A stretch of DNA of 64,000 bases from Pseudomonadota bacterium (GTDB lineage: Bacteria > Myxococcota > Myxococcia > Myxococcales > Myxococcaceae), in contig JAFAFL010000131.1 of assembly GCA_023423535.1 (NCBI GenBank), positions 21,322-85,321 on the forward strand. Direction: 5' to 3'. The position numbers and the translations under genes are program-made. Positions 53,736 to 61,804 of the stretch are shown piece by piece. The notes under the pieces were generated by a model. It did not search any database and was not told the DNA's origin. It saw only the letters and a program-made list of their open reading frames with translations. Every line of letters starts with the position of its first letter. The first letter of the stretch is position 1.

Positions 53736-55487
53736 TCACTCCGAGACGAGCTCGAAGCGCACCCGCTCCCGCTCGGCGTCGCGGCGGCGATCCCACTCCG
53801 GATCCTCCGGCGGCTCGGAGAGGTAGTGCGCGAAGTCCGTCGCCTCCCACGCGTAGGGCTCCCCGTCGAGCAGCACGCGTCCGTCGCTCACCGCGCGCGA
53901 GATCTCCGCCAGCGGCACGCCCTCCGTATCGCGACAGAGCGCTTCGAAGCGGCCCTGCCGCTCCGGATCGACGAAGCGGTAGTCGCTCCTGCCCGCGCGC
54001 GCGAGGTGGAACCACGCCGGCCGGAATACCACCGCCTGCAGCCCGAGCCGCTTCGCGATGAGCGAGAGCAACATCGTCGCCTCGCGCGCGAGCCCGAGCC
54101 CCGGCACCTCCTGACCGGGCAGCAGCGGGCGGCCCTCGGTGTAGCGGATGCGCGGGTTGCGCAGGGTGAGCCAGTTCACGAACAAGGCCTCCACGCCGCC
54201 GATGCGGCAGCGCTCGAGGATGGCCTCGATGAGCACGTGTTCGCCGCCCTCCGCGGTGCCGAAGAGCCGCAGCCGGTCTCCGGTGCCCACCGTGTCCACG
54301 TCCACGCGCAGCGACTCGTAGCCCATGCGCCGCACGTGCCCGAGGATCCCCTGACGGTAGAGCCCGTACTCGATGCCGGAGGGCGAGTAGTACCCGAGCA
54401 CCCTCGGCGCCGGCGGCGGGCCCGCGTTGAGCTCGCCGAAGATGTCCTCCTCGGTGATCGTCCAGTCGTCGCCGTGCAGCGAGGCCGCGGTCATCTCTCG
54501 CGACACGCGGTGGAAGCGGCGGGTGAGCGGATCGTACGAGCGCGGGATGCGCTTGTGCGCGCGCCCCGCCAGCACGAGCCCCGTCCCCGCCAGCACGCGC
54601 CAGGCATCGGGCCGGTAGCCGCCGCCGGGCAGCCACACCTGCGGCACGCCCTCCAGCGCGAGGAACGCCTGGTGATCGCGCTCGCGTGCGCCCGCCAGCG
54701 TCAGCCCCAACCGCCCGAGCCTATCGCCGGCAAGGATGTCCGCGCCGCTGACCACGAACGCGAGCTCCGGCTTCGGCATCCTTCCGAGCAGCTCTCCGAG
54801 CGCGCGCAGATAGGGCACATCGCCCGTCTCCGCCGGCAGCACGATCTCGTCCACCGGGCCGGTGTGCTCCCACCGGCTGGCGGTGAGCGAGCCCACCCAC
54901 ACCTTCGGGTCGTCCTTCAGGCAATCGACGATGCCGTCCGGCGGGTGCGCGTCGAGGTCGAGCACGCACACCTGGCCGTCGAAGCCCTCGTGGCGCACGC
55001 GCTTTACCGCGGCGGCCAGATCGTTCACCGCGCAGAAGCCGCCGCCGTGCGCGCGCGACGCGTGATGAAACCCGCCCGCGAGGTTCAGCGCAGCTCCGCC
55101 AGTGATGAGCACCGAGCGCGTAGCCGTGATCGTCCCGCCCGCCGCGAGCCGCACGAACCGCAGGAGCGGCTCGACGGGGATCTCCCTCGCATCGACGGCG
55201 AAGATCTTCGCCAGCGCCTGCGGCGTCTGCAGCGACTCGAGGTAGGCCGGATCGTGGGCGCGGTGCAGGTCCTCCCACGACGCGAGCTCCGGCGTCCGCA
55301 GCTGCGACGGCTTCAGCGCGCGCGTCTGCAGCAGGTACCAGGCGACCAGATCCACGCGCCGCGGGTCGAGCCCCGCCATCGCCTCGAGCGACGGGAGCGG
55401 AAGGCGATAGGCCTCGTCGTACCAGACCTCCAGCGGTGGAGACTGCCGGAACAGCCCGCGGAGCCTGTGCAGGATCGTCGTCCTCAC
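53736..55487 (-). CDS. Histone-deacetylase-fold protein with long C-terminal domain
   Basis: The product is 583 residues. Residues about 20-320 follow the class I/II deacetylase fold: GGFHHA (His141, His142), GGGFCAVNDL, Zn ligands in DLDAH (Asp177 or 179, His181), SGADILAGDRLG (Asp250), and GGGY (Tyr291). The catalytic set looks intact, although HHGDG is altered to HPPDG. Residues 330-583 are an added domain I do not recognise (SPSGIEYGLYRQGILGH, NWLTLRNPRIRYTEG). Substrate could be a small acetylated amine or protein lysine. GTG start is 7 bp after the broken DUF2306 gene. Confidence 0.82.
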   Translation of the reverse strand: MRTTILHRLRGLFRQSPPLEVWYDEAYRLPLPSLEAMAGLDPRRVDLVAWYLLQTRALKPSQLRTPELASWEDLHRAHDPAYLESLQTPQALAKIFAVDAREIPVEPLLRFVRLAAGGTITATRSVLITGGAALNLAGGFHHASRAHGGGFCAVNDLAAAVKRVRHEGFDGQVCVLDLDAHPPDGIVDCLKDDPKVWVGSLTASRWEHTGPVDEIVLPAETGDVPYLRALGELLGRMPKPELAFVVSGADILAGDRLGRLGLTLAGARERDHQAFLALEGVPQVWLPGGGYRPDAWRVLAGTGLVLAGRAHKRIPRSYDPLTRRFHRVSREMTAASLHGDDWTITEEDIFGELNAGPPPAPRVLGYYSPSGIEYGLYRQGILGHVRRMGYESLRVDVDTVGTGDRLRLFGTAEGGEHVLIEAILERCRIGGVEALFVNWLTLRNPRIRYTEGRPLLPGQEVPGLGLAREATMLLSLIAKRLGLQAVVFRPAWFHLARAGRSDYRFVDPERQGRFEALCRDTEGVPLAEISRAVSDGRVLLDGEPYAWEATDFAHYLSEPPEDPEWDRRRDAERERVRFELVSE

Positions 55488-55493
55488 GAGGCG

Positions 55494-56171
55494 CTACGAG
55501 AGCACGACGCGGCGTCCGCGGAGCAAGTTTCGTCGTCCTCCCGTCGAGCCGAAGCCGAAGCGGATGGCCCCCTTCGCCACCGCCGCGTTGAGGACCCACG
55601 CGCCACCCAGCAGACACGCGCGGGCGCCAGCACCCGGCTGACCAAAGGCGAGGAACCAAGGCACGGACACGAGCACCTGCGTCCCCGCCCCAAGTCCGAT
55701 CGCGTAGGCGCGGATCATCCACGCGCGATGCCCCGCGAAGCCCCGCCGCAGCACGGTGACGAGCCCCAGCACGAGGCAGAGGGCCATCGCCGCGCCGAAG
55801 AGGAGGCGAAAGAGGTCGAGCAGCGGCCCGTCTCATTCAGCGCGCGGATAAAAGAGCGTCATCCAGATCCCGGAGAGAGCGGCCAGGAGCCCGGAGGCCC
55901 AGAGCCCTCGCCCGGCCACGCGATGCCACCGCGGATGCCGCAGACGAAAGTCCTCGGCGAACTGGAACGCGCCGACCGCGGTGAAGAGGTTGGCGCTGAT
56001 CACGTGCAGCAGCACCGGCAGCGGCGAGTCGAAGAAGCGCGCGGTCTCCGGCGTGACCTCTGCGCCTGCTGCCAGCGAGAAGACGCGGAGGGCGCTGAAG
56101 AGGATGGGAACGGAGGAGAGCGCGAGCAGCGCGGGGACGATGAGCGGGCGGACGTTGAAGCGGAGCGTCAT
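55494..56171 (-). pseudogene. DUF2306 membrane protein interrupted by an in-frame TGA
   Basis: ATG at 56171 gives four-helix-type membrane sequence (FNVRPLIVPALLALSSVPIL ... GIWMTLFYPRAE), then TGA at 55835-55833. The same frame continues DGPLLDLFRLLFGAAM...FAGHRAWMIRAYAIGLGAGTQVL (read in parts), the rest of a DUF2306 protein, to TAG at 55494. One base change from GGA (Gly, as expected between PRAE and DGPLL) explains it. No SECIS-like hairpin follows, and the position is not a family Cys, so it is not a selenocysteine site. Could also be a sequencing error or a recent loss. Divergent from a LysR gene. Confidence 0.8.
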
Positions 56172-56248
56172 GGAGAGAGGCCTCCTGGTCGGGACGAGCG
56201 GACGTCAGACGCCATAGGCCGCGGTGGGCACTTCGCAGAATTGAATGA

Positions 56249-56277
56249 ATGCGTTCATCTGCTATGCGCAAACGCAT
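56249..56277. promoter_or_regulatory. LysR-type inverted repeat in the divergent region
   Basis: ATGCGTT (56249-56255) and AACGCAT (56271-56277) are 7-bp inverted arms 15 bp apart, placed at the LysR gene start and 78 bp from the divergent DUF2306 start. It fits an autoregulatory LysR site. Confidence 0.5.
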
Positions 56278-57196
56278 GGATTGGCGCGCGGTGAAGTTCG
56301 ACTGGAACCAGGCGCGGGCGTTCCTCGTGACCGCGGAGGAGGGCTCGTTGTCGGCTGCAGCGCGGGCGCTCGGGATGACGCAGCCGACGCTGGGACGTCA
56401 GGTCACCGCGCTGGAGCGGGAGCTGGGCGTCGCGCTGTTCGAGCGAGCGGGGAGGGGCCTCGTGCTCACGCCCGGAGGCATGGAGCTGCTCGAGCACGTC
56501 CGCGCAATGGGAGATGCCGCCGGCCGGGTCTCCCTCTCCGCGGGCGGACAGAGCCAGACGGTCACCGGGACCGTCACCGTCACCGCGAACGAGATCCAGT
56601 CCGCGTTCCTGCTCCCGCCGATCGTGGCGAAGCTCAGGCGTGAAGCCCCCGGCCTGGAGCTCGAGATCGTCTCCAGCAATGCCACCGTGGACCTGCGCCG
56701 GAGAGAGGCGGACATCGCCCTCCGCAACTTCCGCCCGACCCAACCGGAGCTCATCGCCACGAGACTGCGCGACGAACCGATGCGGCTCTACGCGGCGGCG
56801 CGCTACCTGCGGCGGCTCGGTGTCGCGCAAGGACAAGGGCAAGGCCGAGGGCGAGCACGCACCGACCCGCAGCTGCTGAGCGGGGCGGAGTTCATCGGCT
56901 TCGACAGGACGGACACCCTGACGAACTCGCTCGCGACCCTCGGCTTGCGCCTGACGCAGCGGAACTTCCCCGTCCGCACGAAGAGCCACGTCGTGCTGTG
57001 GGAGCTGGTGAAGCAGGGCGTCGGCATCGGCGTGGTGACGGAACGCCTCGGCGACGCGGAGCCTCGCGTCCGGCGCGTCCTGCCAGAGGGCGAGCCACTG
57101 CTCATGCCCATGTGGCTCACCACCCACCGCGAGCTGCGCACCAGCCGCCGCATCCGCCTCGTGTTCGACATGCTCGCCGCAGAGCTCGCGAAGTAG
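56276..57196 (+). CDS. LysR-family transcriptional regulator
   Basis: A 306-residue regulator if ATG 56276 is used. ATGs at 56264 and 56249 are in frame but lie within the putative operator, and none has a good ribosome-binding site. The N-terminal helix-turn-helix reads FLVTAEEGSLSAAARALGMTQPTLGRQVTALE (read in parts). The C-terminal effector domain ends with WLTTHRELRTSRRIRLVFDML. The loop GQGQGRGRARTDPQL (about 190-205) is low-complexity. It likely controls the divergent DUF2306/HDAC-fold genes and itself. Confidence 0.88.
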   Translation: MDWRAVKFDWNQARAFLVTAEEGSLSAAARALGMTQPTLGRQVTALERELGVALFERAGRGLVLTPGGMELLEHVRAMGDAAGRVSLSAGGQSQTVTGTVTVTANEIQSAFLLPPIVAKLRREAPGLELEIVSSNATVDLRRREADIALRNFRPTQPELIATRLRDEPMRLYAAARYLRRLGVAQGQGQGRGRARTDPQLLSGAEFIGFDRTDTLTNSLATLGLRLTQRNFPVRTKSHVVLWELVKQGVGIGVVTERLGDAEPRVRRVLPEGEPLLMPMWLTTHRELRTSRRIRLVFDMLAAELAK

Positions 57197-57203
57197 CTCC
57201 GGC

Positions 57204-57986
57204 TCACCCCCGCCCGAAGAACGCCCGCGCGAAGAACACGACCGTCAGCACCGCCCCGCTCCCGATGATGAAAAGCCTCAATGCGGAGGTCGGCACCCGC
57301 TTCGCCAGGGCCGCGCCGCCGTACCCTCCGGCCATCGCGCCCACGGTCATCAGGAGCCCGAGCCGCCACGCGATGATCCCGCCCAGCACGAACGTCCCCA
57401 GCGCCACGCCGTTGATCGCCACCGCGAGCAGGGCCTTCAGCCCGTTCATCCGGTGCAGGTCCTCCATCCCCAGCAGCGCGAACGCGGCGAGCATCATCAT
57501 CCCCATCCCGCCGCCGAAGTAGCCGCCGTAGATCGAGATGACGAACTGTGCGGCGATCACCGCCCGGAACGAAGCCTCCCGGCCGGACCCGCGCAGCCGC
57601 GCCGTCGCCCTCGGCCCGACCGCGAAGAGCACCGTCGCCGTGAGCAGGAGGAACGGCACCAGCCTCTCGAACGCAGCCGAGGGCGTATTGACCAGCAGCA
57701 GCGCCCCCAGCACGCCGCCCGCGAGGCTCGCCCCGCCGAACCAGAGGAGCCTGCCGCGCTCCTCCCCCAGCTCCCTCCGGTAGGCCGCCACCGACGCCAG
57801 AGAGCCCGGCCACAGCGCCAGCGTGCTCGTGGCGTTGGCGGGCACCGCCGGAACCCCCGCCAGCACGAGGGCAGGGAAGGTGAAGAAGCTCCCGCCGCCC
57901 GCCACCGCGTTCAGCGCGCCGCCCAGCGCCGCCGCGGAGAGCAGCAGCAGCGCCATCCCCCACTCGACTCCCAGCAGGTGCCCCAT
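57204..57986 (-). CDS. TSUP (TauE/SafE) family membrane transporter
   Basis: A protein of 260 residues with about eight helices. GALNAVAGGGSFFTFPALVLAGVP (read in parts) and the repeat half SIYGGYFGGGMGMMMLAA are the two signature repeats of sulfite/sulfonate exporters. Ligand is not predictable. ATG at 57986. Converges on the LysR gene with a 7-bp gap; lies downstream of the EF-G gene, behind its terminator. Confidence 0.88.
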   Translation of the reverse strand: MGHLLGVEWGMALLLLSAAALGGALNAVAGGGSFFTFPALVLAGVPAVPANATSTLALWPGSLASVAAYRRELGEERGRLLWFGGASLAGGVLGALLLVNTPSAAFERLVPFLLLTATVLFAVGPRATARLRGSGREASFRAVIAAQFVISIYGGYFGGGMGMMMLAAFALLGMEDLHRMNGLKALLAVAINGVALGTFVLGGIIAWRLGLLMTVGAMAGGYGGAALAKRVPTSALRLFIIGSGAVLTVVFFARAFFGRG

Positions 57987-58013
57987 CCGCCCCTCACGCT
58001 ACCGCCCGCAACG

Positions 58014-58040
58014 AAAAAGGGCGCCCCGTGTGGGACGCCC
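58014..58040 (-). terminator. Rho-independent terminator of the EF-G gene
   Basis: On the minus strand GGGCGTCCC (58040-58032), loop ACAC, GGGGCGCCC (58027-58019) form a 9-bp stem with one G-T pair, followed by TTTTT (58018-58014). Confidence 0.85.
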
Positions 58041-58067
58041 CTCTCGTGAATCACCCGCCGAAACCGA

Positions 58068-60173
58068 CTAGCGGCGCTCGGCCTGGTTCTTCTTCTGGTA
58101 CTCGGCCATCAGCGCGTCGGACTGCGCCTTCGGCACCGCCGAGTACTTCGCGAACTCCATCGTGTACTCGCCCTTGCCCTGGGTCGCGGACCGCAGGTCG
58201 GTGGAGTAGCCGAACATCTCGTTCAGCGGCACCTCGGCGGAGCAGACGAAGTAGTTCTCGCGGGTCTCCGTGTTCACGATGAGGCCGCGGCGCTGGTTGA
58301 TCTGACCGACGACCGAACCCTGGAACTCCTCCGGCGCCTGGATCTCCACCTTCATCACCGGCTCGAGGATGACCGGCTTCGCCGCCTGGTAGCCCTCGCG
58401 GAAGCCCATGATCGCCGCGGTGCGGAACGCCATTTCGGACGAGTCCACCGCGTGCGACGCACCGTCGTTCACCACGCAGCGCACGCCGACGACCGGGAAG
58501 CCGATGAGCGAGCCCTTCTTCGCCGCCTCCTGGAAGCCCTTGTCGCAGGCCGAGATGAACTCGCGGGGGATCGCGCCGCCCACGACGTCATCCACGAACT
58601 CGTACTGCTGCACCGCGTCCGAGGGCAGCGGCTCGATGTAGCCGCACACCTTCGCGAACTGACCCGAGCCACCCGTTTGCTTCTTGTGGGTGTACGCGAA
58701 GTCGCCACGCTGCGTGACCGTCTCGCGGTAGGCCACCTGCGGCTTGCCGGCGACGACCTCGCAGTTGTACTCGCGCTTCATGCGCTCGATGTAGATCTCG
58801 AGGTGCAGCTCGCCCATGCCCGAGATGATCGTCTGGGCGGACTCCTCGTCGCGGTGCACGCGGAAGGTGGGGTCCTCCTTGGTGAACCGGTTCAGCGCCT
58901 TGGAGAAGTTCGCGGTGGTGTTCTTGTCCTTCGGCGCCACCGCCAGCGAGATGACCGCGTCCGGCACGTGCATCGACGTCATGGTGATCTTCACCGTGCC
59001 GTCCGTGAACGTGTCACCCGACGCGCACTCCACGCCGAACAGCGCCACGATGTCGCCCGCGTAGGCCTCGTTGATGTCGTTCATCTCGTTCGAGTGCATG
59101 CGAACGATACGGGGAACCTTGACCTTCTTCTGGTTCGCCATGTTGTAGATGAAGTCGCCCTTGGAGACCTTGCCCTGGTAGATGCGCATGTACGTCAGCT
59201 GCCCGTACCGGCCATCCTCGAGCTTGAACGCCAGACCGACGAACGGCTTCGACGAGTCGGAGGGCAGAACGATCTTCTCCTCGCCCTTCGACTGATCGTG
59301 GCCCTCGTTGGTCACCTCGGTCGGCGCGGGCAGGTAGTCCACCACGCCGTCGAGCAGCTTCTGCACGCCCTTGTTCTTGTAGGCCGAGCCGCAGAACACC
59401 GGGGTGAACTTCAGCCCGATCGTCGCCTTGCGGATCGCCAGCTTCAGCGCGTCCATGGGCGGCTCCTGATCGTTCAGGAAGTACTCGCCGATGGTGTCGT
59501 CGATGTCCGCGATGGTGGAGATGAGCTCCTGACGGGTGCTCTTCGCCTCGTCCAGCAGGTCCGCCGGGATCTCCTCGACGCGGATGTTCTCGCCGTTGTC
59601 GCCGTCGAAGTAGTAGGCCTTCATGGTGACGAGGTCCACCACGCCCTTGAACCGGTCCTCGGCGCCGATGGGCACCTGCATCAGGGCCGCGTTGTGCGAG
59701 AGCTTCTCGCGCAGCTGCTGCATCACGCGCCGCGGGTTCGCGCCCGAACGGTCCATCTTGTTCACGAACGCGAGACGCGGAACGCGGTAGCGGCGCATCT
59801 GCCGGTCCACCGTGATGGACTGCGACTGCACGCCGGCCACCGAGCAGAGCACGAGGATCGCGCCGTCGAGCACGCGGAGCGAGCGCTCCACCTCGATGGT
59901 GAAGTCCACGTGTCCCGGCGTGTCGATCACGTTGATGTTGTAGTCGCCCCAGATCGCGTACGTGGCCGCGGACTGGATGGTGATGCCCTTCTCGCGCTCC
60001 AGGTCCATCGAATCCATGGTCGCGCCCACGCCGTCCTTGCCGCGGACCTCGTGGATGGCGTGGATCCGGCCCGTGTAGAACAGGATGCGCTCGGACAGGG
60101 TGGTCTTGCCCGAATCGATGTGGGCAGAGATACCGATGTTACGGACCTTCTCGATGGGAAACTGGGATGCCAT
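58068..60173 (-). CDS. fusA: Elongation factor G, spd/mitochondrial EF-G1 type
   Basis: A translational GTPase of 701 residues. G1 AHIDSGKT, G2 with EREKGITIQSAAT, G3 DTPGHVDF and G4 NKMD, then domains II-V complete to the C-terminal EYQKKNQAERR. The N-terminal run IRNIGISAHIDSGKTTLSER-like sequence with IHEVRGKDGVGATMDSMDLE is distinctive of EF-G1 from spirochaetes, planctomycetes, delta-proteobacteria and mitochondria, rather than canonical EF-G (AHIDAGKTTTTER). It stands alone, outside a str operon. Role: translocation, with recycling probably left to a second EF-G. Confidence 0.92.
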   Translation of the reverse strand: MASQFPIEKVRNIGISAHIDSGKTTLSERILFYTGRIHAIHEVRGKDGVGATMDSMDLEREKGITIQSAATYAIWGDYNINVIDTPGHVDFTIEVERSLRVLDGAILVLCSVAGVQSQSITVDRQMRRYRVPRLAFVNKMDRSGANPRRVMQQLREKLSHNAALMQVPIGAEDRFKGVVDLVTMKAYYFDGDNGENIRVEEIPADLLDEAKSTRQELISTIADIDDTIGEYFLNDQEPPMDALKLAIRKATIGLKFTPVFCGSAYKNKGVQKLLDGVVDYLPAPTEVTNEGHDQSKGEEKIVLPSDSSKPFVGLAFKLEDGRYGQLTYMRIYQGKVSKGDFIYNMANQKKVKVPRIVRMHSNEMNDINEAYAGDIVALFGVECASGDTFTDGTVKITMTSMHVPDAVISLAVAPKDKNTTANFSKALNRFTKEDPTFRVHRDEESAQTIISGMGELHLEIYIERMKREYNCEVVAGKPQVAYRETVTQRGDFAYTHKKQTGGSGQFAKVCGYIEPLPSDAVQQYEFVDDVVGGAIPREFISACDKGFQEAAKKGSLIGFPVVGVRCVVNDGASHAVDSSEMAFRTAAIMGFREGYQAAKPVILEPVMKVEIQAPEEFQGSVVGQINQRRGLIVNTETRENYFVCSAEVPLNEMFGYSTDLRSATQGKGEYTMEFAKYSAVPKAQSDALMAEYQKKNQAERR

Positions 60174-60303
60174 GACGTAGGAGCCTCGACTGCGTGTGTC
60201 TGGGCCTTTGCAACAGACCGGGCGCGGCGCTTACTTCCTGCGCCAGAAAAAGGCCAGTAAAAGAGACCTGACGCCCGCCTGCCGGGCGACCAGGGGAGGA
60301 CGA

Positions 60304-60621
60304 ATGGCAACCGGTAAGGACGGCGGCGGCTTCGAGCGGGATTTCGGGTACCTCATCCCTTTCCTCGACCGGATCGAACAGGCGGGAGCGGGGCTCACTG
60401 CCCCCGGCGCGAGAGAGGAACTCGCCCGGCTGATGAGCGGCGAGAAGGCGCGGTGGATCCGCATCCGCGAATTGCTCGCGGGCGCGTCTGGCGGCGCGGC
60501 GCAGGTGCCAGGGCAACTGGCCCCCGCCAGAAGTCAAGAGCGGGCGGCGGTGAAGAGCGAGTCCTCGGGCCCGCTCCACGTGCACAACGGCCTCACCGTC
60601 GGCGATTTGAAGAGCCGGTAG
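60304..60621 (+). CDS. Small hypothetical protein
   Basis: A 105-residue protein, mostly helical in the first 60 residues (FGYLIPFLDRIEQAGAGL, REELARLMSGEKARWIRIRELLAG), with a disordered Gln/Ala/Ser-rich linker and a short end LHVHNGLTVGDLKSR. ATG at 60304 follows GGGGAGGA. Divergent from the EF-G gene; converges on the SPOUT methyltransferase gene with an 8-bp gap. Not recognised. Confidence 0.6.
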   Translation: MATGKDGGGFERDFGYLIPFLDRIEQAGAGLTAPGAREELARLMSGEKARWIRIRELLAGASGGAAQVPGQLAPARSQERAAVKSESSGPLHVHNGLTVGDLKSR

Positions 60622-60629
60622 CGCTCGGC

Positions 60630-61331
60630 TCAGCGGTACTTCGCCAGCGACTCCAGCGCCGCCCGCCACAGCGCCGCCTCCCTCCGCTCGAGCCGGCTGC
60701 GTCGGAGCGGAGACGACAGCTCGCGAAGCGCGCGCTCCGCATCGGCGCGCAGAAAGCCCGAACGCTCCAGCGCGCGGCGCAGCGCGTCCTCGAGCCCCTC
60801 CAGCTCCGCGTGCGTGGCCTGGGCCGCGGCCGGCGCCGGCGGAGGAGGGGAGAGAGCCCTGCGCGCCGCGTGCACCTCATAGAGGTAGAGCAGCGCCGCC
60901 TGCGCGAGGTTCAACGACGGCTGCGCGCTCTCGGCCGCCACCGCCGAGAGGTCGTGGCAGAGATCGCAGTCCTCGTTGGAGAGCCCGCTGCGCTCGTCGC
61001 CGAAGACCAGCGCGACGGTCTCAGAGGCTCCCCGCTGCACGAGCTCCCCCGCGGTCTCGCGTGGCCCCAGCCGCCGCTTCCCGCGCACGTGCCTCGACGA
61101 GGTCCCCACCACCCACACGCAGTCCGCCACCGCCTCGGCGAGCGTCGCGCACACGCGCACCCGATCGAGCAGCTCGCCCGCGTGCACCGCGGTCCTCCTC
61201 GCCGGCCCGAGATCCTCCACCTCCGGCGTGACGAGCACCCAGTCCTCGACGCCGAAGTTCCGCATCGCGCGCGCGACCGCGCCCACGTTCTCCGCGTTCC
61301 TCGGACGCACCAGCACCACCCGCAACGGCAT
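60630..61331 (-). CDS. SPOUT-family RNA 2'-O-methyltransferase (TrmJ-like)
   Basis: The product is 233 residues. Motif 1 PRNAENVGAVARAMRNFG, motif 2 LVFGDERSGLSNED and motif 3 PSLNLAQAALLYLYEV form the knotted SAM site of TrmH/TrmJ enzymes. The spacing and the C-terminal helical extension (about 170-233, LERREAALWRAALESLAKY) favour TrmJ, which methylates tRNA position 32. Which nucleotide is modified cannot be read here. ATG at 61331. A gene-free stretch of 473 bp lies upstream. Confidence 0.87.
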   Translation of the reverse strand: MPLRVVLVRPRNAENVGAVARAMRNFGVEDWVLVTPEVEDLGPARRTAVHAGELLDRVRVCATLAEAVADCVWVVGTSSRHVRGKRRLGPRETAGELVQRGASETVALVFGDERSGLSNEDCDLCHDLSAVAAESAQPSLNLAQAALLYLYEVHAARRALSPPPPAPAAAQATHAELEGLEDALRRALERSGFLRADAERALRELSSPLRRSRLERREAALWRAALESLAKYR

Positions 61332-61458
61332 GCGGGCACCTTACGGCGCAAAGCGAGGTCCCCCAACCCCGTCACCGCCTGCACGCCCTCGGTCCCCACA
61401 CCCCTGTCGAGACACGGCACGCTCCGGCCGTCTCCCCCCTCCACGAAAGCGTCGGCTG

Positions 61459-61691
61459 CGAACGGTGGGGCCCCCCTTCCCCCAAGCCCCACTCCCCCCG
61501 GTACTGCCCCCACCGTTCGCGCCGGACCCGCTCCGCTTCGCCCCGCACCGCTCTGTTTCCAGCCCGAGCAGCGCCGCGTCCCGACGGAGAGGGGGCATAG
61601 CAGCCCGCGTACCAACGACTCCGAAACGCCCAACCCATTGAAAACACTGGGCCTGCGCTCCTGGATGGCCCGACGCCACGAACGGTGGGGC
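61459..61691. repeat. Three copies of CGAACGGTGGGGC in a gene-free stretch
   Basis: The 473-bp gap 61332-61804 has no supportable gene. It holds CGAACGGTGGGG(C) at 61459-61471, the inverted form GCCCCCACCGTTCG at 61506-61519, and a direct copy at 61679-61691. The first two can pair as a hairpin with 13-bp arms. No mobile-element gene accompanies them. The rest of the gap is C-rich and otherwise featureless. Confidence 0.55.
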
Positions 61692-61804
61692 AGTAATTCC
61701 TCCACCGCCGGGCCCGAACGTCCCTGAACGCGGTGCGCAATTTTGCCGGGGTAGGTGAGAACCTCCCCTTCGAGGGCGCTCCAGGGCGCGGCTGAGACTC
61801 CCCG

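Noticed and set aside
55833..55835. Second selenocysteine codon in the DUF2306 frame
   Set aside because: The family has Gly, not Cys, at this place, and no hairpin with a GGU-type loop follows within the usual distance.
61341..61740. Open frames across the 61332-61804 gap
   Set aside because: Pro/Arg/Gly-rich translations without any motif or ribosome-binding site; the frames overlap one another and the sequence is C-rich.
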